A stretch of 27,327 bases of DNA, from assembly GCA_023444705.1 (NCBI GenBank), contig JAEXMB010000074.1, positions 1 to 27,327 of the forward strand, in the 5' to 3' direction. The position numbers and the translations under genes are program-made. Positions 23,855 to 27,327 of this stretch are shown piece by piece. Position 1 is the first letter of the stretch; each line of letters starts with the position of its first letter. Origin of the DNA: Pseudomonadota bacterium (GTDB lineage: Bacteria > Pseudomonadota > Alphaproteobacteria > Micavibrionales > UBA2020). The notes under the pieces are model-generated. The model did no database searches. It was not told the origin of the DNA and was given only the letters and a program-made list of their open reading frames with translations.

Positions 23855-24298
23855 TCAGAAGCTGTCGTCTTCGCCGCCGGCATCGCCACCCAGGTCGCCC
23901 GCGACAGCATCGACCGCGATATCGTCACTTTCGCTGTCATCCTGCGCTTCGGCGCTGTCTTCGCTCATGCCGGCGTCGTCGGCTTCGCGCTCGACGGTAT
24001 CGGCCGCCACGTGCGCCCACTCGCTCTCGCCTTCCATGACGTCGATGATGTCTTCTTCGTCTTCCTCGACCTCGATAACCTTCTGGTGGTTCTTGATGAG
24101 GGATTCACCAAGCGCTTCCAGCGACATATCGGTGTCGGCAATTTCGCGCAGCGAAATCACGGGGTTTTTGTCGTTGTCGCGCTCCACCAACAGGCCGGCA
24201 CCCGCGCCGATTTCACGCGCACGCTGCGACGCCAGCAGCACCAGCTCGAAACGGTTGGGGACTTTGAGAACGCAATCTTCGACTGTGACGCGAGCCAT
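23855..24298 (-). CDS. rpoZ: RNA polymerase omega subunit
   Basis: 147 aa. MARVTVEDCVLKVPNRFELV, LLASQRAREI and NPVISLREIAD are the conserved omega core (1-60). The remaining residues (about 75-147) form a long acidic tail. Omega stabilises the beta-prime subunit, helps assembly of the polymerase and contributes to a (p)ppGpp-binding site. The ATG at 24298 has AAGGA upstream. A strong promoter is predicted about 90 bp upstream, followed by a leader that carries GAATC at 24357-24361. The order rpoZ-rsh is conserved in proteobacteria. Confidence 0.96.
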   Translation of the reverse strand: MARVTVEDCVLKVPNRFELVLLASQRAREIGAGAGLLVERDNDKNPVISLREIADTDMSLEALGESLIKNHQKVIEVEEDEEDIIDVMEGESEWAHVAADTVEREADDAGMSEDSAEAQDDSESDDIAVDAVAGDLGGDAGGEDDSF

Positions 24299-24384
24299 GT
24301 GGCACTCTTCCTTCAGGTAACGGTCGTGGTAATTCTAAATGGCTTTGCCTGTTCAAGAATCTCTTGCCTGACAGGGCCGGATTT

Positions 24385-24413
24385 TTTATAAGTACCTTCA
24401 CTTCGAGTTGCAA
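24385..24413 (-). promoter_or_regulatory. Promoter of rpoZ
   Basis: On the minus strand TTGCAA (24408-24413, four of six), exactly 17 bp of spacer, and TATAAA (24385-24390, five of six). It gives an rpoZ leader of about 80 nt. Confidence 0.65.
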
Positions 24414-24451
24414 GCTTTTCTCTGTTTTTTCCACCTTTGGTTAGCGATAAA

Positions 24452-24474
24452 AATATTTGACACTGTCAAATATT
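24452..24474. promoter_or_regulatory. Perfect 23-bp palindrome, likely operator
   Basis: The 11-bp arm AATATTTGACA is followed by one central C and its exact reverse complement. CGAT repeats inversely on both sides beyond a 3-base offset. The core TTTGACACTGTCAAA contains the -35 TTGACA of a rightward promoter, so a bound protein would block it. The regulator is unknown. Confidence 0.65.
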
Positions 24475-24485
24475 ATCGATAAAAA
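24457..24485 (+). promoter_or_regulatory. Candidate promoter of the NYN gene
   Basis: TTGACA (24457-24462, perfect), 17-bp spacer, TAAAAA (24480-24485, four of six). The -35 lies in the palindrome. The implied leader is about 195 nt, unusually long for this window. Confidence 0.45.
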
Positions 24486-24673
24486 GCCCCATCCTGCTTG
24501 ACGATTGCTCACCCCCGCCCAATATCGGGGATGTGGCCCCGGGCAGGGACATGGTGTGTACCGGAACGCGTTGGATCCGGAACAGATAAAACAGAAAAAG
24601 CAGTAAAAACAAACAGCTGCGGCTTTAAACGACACCCGCAAGAAGGTGCGTAAAGAAGCCGGCAAGCGGTAGC

Positions 24674-24689
24674 AGGAGACCTTATCTTG
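24674..24689 (+). promoter_or_regulatory. Shine-Dalgarno and TTG start of the NYN gene
   Basis: AGGAG (24674-24678) lies 8 nt before TTG (24687-24689). The first in-frame ATG is about 63 codons later, inside the NYN fold, so TTG is the likely start. Confidence 0.8.
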
Positions 24690-25313
24690 AAAAACAACGC
24701 CCCCAAAGCTTCGTTTAACCATTTTTACCCCGAAGAAAAACTGGCTGTCTTCATCGACGGCGCCAACCTTTACGCCGCCGCCAAAAGCCTGGAATTTGAT
24801 ATTGATTACAAACGCTTGCTGACTTTCATCTCGGGCAAGAGCCGCCTTGTGCGCGCCTTTTACTACACCGCCCTGATGGAAGATCAGGAATACTCGCCCA
24901 TCCGCCCCCTCATCGACTGGCTGGACTACAACGGCTACACGATGGTGACCAAGCCCGCCAAGGAATTCACCGATTCAATGGGCCGCCGCAAGGTCAAGGG
25001 CAACATGGACATCGAACTGGCCATCGACATGATGGAGATCGCCGATCACGTTGATCACATCGTGCTGTTCTCCGGCGACGGCGACTTCCGCCGCCTGGTT
25101 GAATCCGTCCAGCGCAAGGGCGTGCGCGTCACGGTCGTGTCGACCATCCGCACCAGCCCGCCGATGGTGGCGGACGAACTGCGCCGTCAGGCCGACCACT
25201 TCATGGACCTGATGAGCCTGTCCGAACAGATCGAACGCGACACCCCGCCGCAATCGCAACAAACCACCGCTGCCGGTGCTGCCGCCGAAACTCCGGTGCG
25301 CGTGCGCGCATAA
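24687..25313 (+). CDS. NYN-domain (LabA/DUF88) putative ribonuclease
   Basis: 208 aa from a TTG. The NYN domain (about 17-175) is a PIN-like nuclease fold. AVFIDGANLY gives D24 and N27, KGNMDIELAIDMM gives D108, and VLFSGDGDFRRLV gives D131 and D133. The acidic residues expected to hold the metal are therefore all present. The C-terminus (about 186-208) is a Gln/Ala/Thr-rich flexible tail. Members of this family in alphaproteobacteria are often found near smpB and rpoZ and are thought to act on RNA; the substrate is not established. Here the gene is divergent from rpoZ, stands alone, and ends in a strong terminator. The long leader and overlapping palindrome suggest controlled expression. Confidence 0.88.
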   Translation: MKNNAPKASFNHFYPEEKLAVFIDGANLYAAAKSLEFDIDYKRLLTFISGKSRLVRAFYYTALMEDQEYSPIRPLIDWLDYNGYTMVTKPAKEFTDSMGRRKVKGNMDIELAIDMMEIADHVDHIVLFSGDGDFRRLVESVQRKGVRVTVVSTIRTSPPMVADELRRQADHFMDLMSLSEQIERDTPPQSQQTTAAGAAAETPVRVRA

Positions 25314-25330
25314 CGCCCCACGCGAACATC

Positions 25331-25365
25331 AAAAAAACACCCGCCTGTCCGGCGGGTGTTTTTTT
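25331..25365. terminator. Bidirectional intrinsic terminator
   Basis: A long perfect stem, with left arm AAAAAAACACCCGCC, loop TGTCC and right arm GGCGGGTGTTTTTTT. A and T runs on both sides let it serve the NYN gene and the convergent nuclease-like gene (stops at 25313 and 25379). Confidence 0.93.
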
Positions 25366-25378
25366 ATCTCGTACTTCC

Positions 25379-26482
25379 TTACCCTGCGCTACGGCCCTTG
25401 CTTTCGGCCAATGCCTGTACCTCGGCGATCAGGGTGTCGAGGGGGGCTTGAAGGTCTTGCGCTTCGGCGACGGTTTTTTCGACCAGTTTGATCGCGGTTT
25501 CCAGCGGCACCTCGGGGTCGAGGTTGATGTATTCCTGCGTTCTGGGCAGGGCAGCATAGAGCTTTGACACCTTGCCCGCCACCTGCAGGCCCAGCGACGA
25601 CAGCTTGTTCACGTTGGCGTCAAACACGATGTGGCTATAGCTGGGATAGCGTTGCACGATGTCGCCCACCTGCTGGTATTTCGGCGTTTCGCTGAGGTCC
25701 TTGAGGGAGCGCAGCATGTCGCCATAGATGGTGAGGAAGGCGTCGACCTTGTTTTTGTTTTCGACCAGCTCGCCTTCGAGCATCGACACCAGAACGCTGC
25801 GTTCACGTTCGGCCAGCGCATTTTCTTTTTTACGCGCGCGCTCGAATTCCATGCGCTGGCTGGTGGCCATGCGTTGCAGCAGCACCCACATCAAAATCGC
25901 CATGCAGGTAAAACCCGCCGCAGGCACGCCGATCAGCAACGCCACCAGCGCACCCGGCGACAGCTCGCTGCTTTCCTCTTTTTCCTTCATCCCGGCCCAG
26001 ACGCCTTTGGCGTTGGTGCGGGCGAATTCCTCGGCCTGGCCATAGGGCTGGGCGAACATGGTGTTGTAGATCTGGCGGCGGTTGCGCACGGCAAGACCAT
26101 CGTTGAGCAACGCCACGCCAAGGTCTGGTTGCTCCGCCGTGGCACAGCGGCCGATCAGCGCGGGAATGGCGCCGCCTTCGATCTTGCAGTTGACCTGACC
26201 GCCCGCGATCAGCTGGTCAAGGCGTTCCATCGCGCGGATGGCCAGGGGCGAGTTGGCGTCGTTCACCGGCTCGATCCCCCACAGGCGGACCTCGACCCCC
26301 TCAGCGCGCAGTGTCACCGCATCAATCGCCTGCATGGGGCGCTGGATACGGTCGGGCATCGTCGGTGCCGCCATGACCGGCGTCGCGGGAACGGCAGGCA
26401 CCGCAGGCCCCTGCTGGGCAAAGGCGGGGGCCGCCGCAGCCAGCATCAGCGTTGTCAGGAGAGTAAGAAGCGTCTTGGACAT
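25379..26482 (-). CDS. Exported, membrane-tethered SNase-like protein with degenerate active site
   Basis: 367 aa from the ATG at 26482 (AAAGG upstream). Signal peptide 1-22 (ends AFA-QQ), a Pro/Ala-rich stretch, then a staphylococcal-nuclease-like (SNase/TNase) domain at about 50-165. It has AIDAVTLRAEGVEVRLWGIE, LIGRC, LLNDGLAVRNR and NAKGVWAG. A membrane helix (178-202) follows, then a cytoplasmic coiled-coil-like region (about 205-260) and an uncharacterised helical C-terminus. SNase catalytic positions look altered: DGDT reads DAVT, and GIDxPE reads GIEPVN. Only the arginines (R66, R112) are kept, so nuclease activity is doubtful. Topology puts the SNase-like part in the periplasm and the helices inside. 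It lies 36 bp downstream of clpA on the same strand, so the two are probably co-transcribed. Function unknown. Confidence 0.8.
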   Translation of the reverse strand: MSKTLLTLLTTLMLAAAAPAFAQQGPAVPAVPATPVMAAPTMPDRIQRPMQAIDAVTLRAEGVEVRLWGIEPVNDANSPLAIRAMERLDQLIAGGQVNCKIEGGAIPALIGRCATAEQPDLGVALLNDGLAVRNRRQIYNTMFAQPYGQAEEFARTNAKGVWAGMKEKEESSELSPGALVALLIGVPAAGFTCMAILMWVLLQRMATSQRMEFERARKKENALAERERSVLVSMLEGELVENKNKVDAFLTIYGDMLRSLKDLSETPKYQQVGDIVQRYPSYSHIVFDANVNKLSSLGLQVAGKVSKLYAALPRTQEYINLDPEVPLETAIKLVEKTVAEAQDLQAPLDTLIAEVQALAESKGRSAG

Positions 26483-26518
26483 CGAAAAACCTTTTGTATG
26501 TCGTCGCGGTTAAATGGG

Positions 26519-27327
26519 TCAGCGCACGGTTTCGCGCGGCGGGGTACTGGTATCGTCGCGGGTGTCGTCGCCTTTGCGCGATGCCTTGCCCGCACCACTG
26601 TAGGAAAACGCCAGTTTGTCGTCGGCGACGTCGATGGTCACGCCCCCGCCCTTGGTCAGGCGGCCGAACAGCAATTCGTCCGCCAGCGGTTTCTTGACAT
26701 GTTCCTGAATGATGCGCGCCAGCGGGCGGGCACCCATTGCAGGGTCGTAGCCCTTGCGGCCAAGCCACGCACGCGCGGCATCGGTCAGCGCGATGGTGAC
26801 ACCGCGATCCGACAGCTGCACTTCGAGCTGCATGACGAACTTGTCAACAACACGGCCAATCGTTTCGGGGCCAAGCGGCGCGAAGGGTACGATGGCATCC
26901 AGGCGGTTGCGGAATTCGGGGCTGAAGGTGCGGTTGATCGCCTCCTCGTCATCACCGACGCGCATGCTGCTGTTAAAGCCGATGCCGGGCTTGGCCAGTT
27001 CGGCCGCACCTGCGTTGGTGGTCATGATGATGATGGCGTTTCTGAAGTCGACGGTCTTGCCGTTGTTGTCGGTCAGCTTGCCGTAGTCCATGACCTGCAA
27101 CAAAATGTTGTACAAATCCGGATGCGCCTTTTCGATTTCATCGAGCAACAGCAGGCAATGCGGGTGCTGGTCGACCTTTTCGGTCATCAACCCGCCCTGA
27201 TCGAAACCGACATAGCCCGGGGGTGCCCCGATCAGGCGCGACACGCTGTGGCGCTCCATATATTCGGACATGTCAAAGCGGATCAGCTCAAGCCCGAGCG
27301 TTTTCGCCAGTTGCCGCGCTACTTCCG
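26519..27327 (-). CDS. clpA: ATP-dependent Clp protease ATP-binding subunit ClpA, C-terminal part
   Basis: The frame is open to the right edge (first full codon at 27325), giving about 269 residues of the second AAA+ module and C-terminus. EVARQLAKTLGLELIRFDMS leads into EYMERHSVSRLIGAPPGYVG, then Walker B CLLLLDEIEKAHPD, sensor 1 IIMTTNAGA and sensor 2 GARPLARIIQ. The IGF tripeptide (in KPGIGFNSS) is the loop that docks on ClpP, and it separates ClpA/ClpX-type unfoldases from ClpB. ClpA unfolds substrates, often delivered by ClpS, into ClpP. The Walker A, first AAA+ module and clpS lie outside the window. The tail (about 30 residues) is polar and charged. Confidence 0.95.
   Translation of the reverse strand, partial: EVARQLAKTLGLELIRFDMSEYMERHSVSRLIGAPPGYVGFDQGGLMTEKVDQHPHCLLLLDEIEKAHPDLYNILLQVMDYGKLTDNNGKTVDFRNAIIIMTTNAGAAELAKPGIGFNSSMRVGDDEEAINRTFSPEFRNRLDAIVPFAPLGPETIGRVVDKFVMQLEVQLSDRGVTIALTDAARAWLGRKGYDPAMGARPLARIIQEHVKKPLADELLFGRLTKGGGVTIDVADDKLAFSYSGAGKASRKGDDTRDDTSTPPRETVR

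Larger units (their letters stand above)
24299..24686. other. 388-bp divergent control region between rpoZ and the NYN gene
   Basis: No gene is visible here. Starting from rpoZ it holds the rpoZ leader with a GANTC site (24357-24361), the rpoZ promoter, a T-rich stretch (24416-24430), a 23-bp palindrome that overlaps a rightward TTGACA, and then about 200 nt of leader for the NYN gene. That leader contains possible hairpins: CCCCG/CGGGG near 24514-24530 and CCGGA/TCCGG near 24561-24580. After them comes an A-rich single-stranded-looking segment (24582-24612). It does not resemble tmRNA, SRP RNA, 6S RNA or a tRNA as far as I can judge. Confidence 0.6.

Noticed and set aside
22250..24391. 713-codon open frame on the plus strand opposite rsh and rpoZ
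   Set aside because: It is antisense to two well-conserved genes and runs through the terminator hairpin between them. It lacks a ribosome-binding site and any known motif.
24486..24660. A known structural RNA (tmRNA, SRP RNA, 6S RNA) in the long intergenic region
   Set aside because: I could not find the tRNA-like ends, SRP GGAA-tetraloop helix or 6S bubble. The hairpins are short and the region has no terminator before the NYN start.
24441..24722. 93-codon minus-strand frame in the rpoZ/NYN intergenic region
   Set aside because: It overlaps the start of the NYN gene and the promoter palindrome. No ribosome-binding site or conserved motif is seen, and the sequence is Cys/Phe-rich and irregular.
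1..27327. Mobile elements, CRISPR arrays, prophage or a defence island
   Set aside because: No transposase or integrase motif, no regularly spaced direct repeats, no tRNA attachment site and no island-like composition. Gene order is largely conserved chromosomal backbone.

Overview
The window is a GC-rich stretch of an alphaproteobacterial chromosome. The assignment rests on four things: a GcrA-type cell-cycle regulator, an AddAB (not RecBCD) repair nuclease next to thioredoxin, the block rpoZ - rsh - DUF2062 - acpS - lepB - rnc - era, and strong depletion of GANTC, the CcrM methylation sequence. It may come from a Rhodospirillales/Micavibrionales-like lineage, but I cannot fix the order from sequence alone. 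Nothing looks like a prophage, insertion sequence, CRISPR array, tRNA or rRNA. Most genes are conserved housekeeping genes, with a few poorly characterised proteins between them.

Layout. 1-572 (-): the 5' part of a family-4 glycosyltransferase. 717-3257 (+): thrS and infC, where infC starts at a rare ATC codon behind a perfect Shine-Dalgarno. 3345-4837 (+): a monocistronic, membrane-anchored putative zinc peptidase with its own strong promoter, closed by terminators on both sides. 4904-14127 (-): a periplasmic thioredoxin-fold protein, two cytoplasmic thioredoxins, addA, addB, a MurU-like nucleotidyltransferase and tsaE. 14183-15795 (+): a ferredoxin-NADP reductase and a NifU/Nfu Fe-S carrier, a likely redox/Fe-S pair. 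15796-18051 (-): a small multi-pass HELGH membrane protein, gcrA and an ankyrin-repeat protein.

18148-24298 (-): rpoZ, the bifunctional (p)ppGpp enzyme, a DUF2062 membrane protein, acpS, lepB, rnc and era, tightly packed with ATGA/TGATG couplings. 24299-24686 is a divergent control region with an rpoZ promoter, a perfect AT-rich palindrome and a long leader for a (+) NYN-domain RNase-like gene (24687-25313). 25379-27327 (-): a membrane-tethered, apparently degenerate staphylococcal-nuclease-like protein downstream of the 3' part of clpA, which runs off the right edge.

Themes. The region combines growth-rate and stringent control (rpoZ, rsh), RNA processing and ribosome assembly (rnc, era, infC, thrS, tsaE), double-strand-break repair (addAB) and cell-cycle transcription (gcrA). 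The most interesting signals are a GANTC site in the spacer of gcrA's own predicted promoter, the degenerate nuclease-like protein beside clpA, two uncharacterised HExxH proteins, and the palindrome between rpoZ and the NYN gene.
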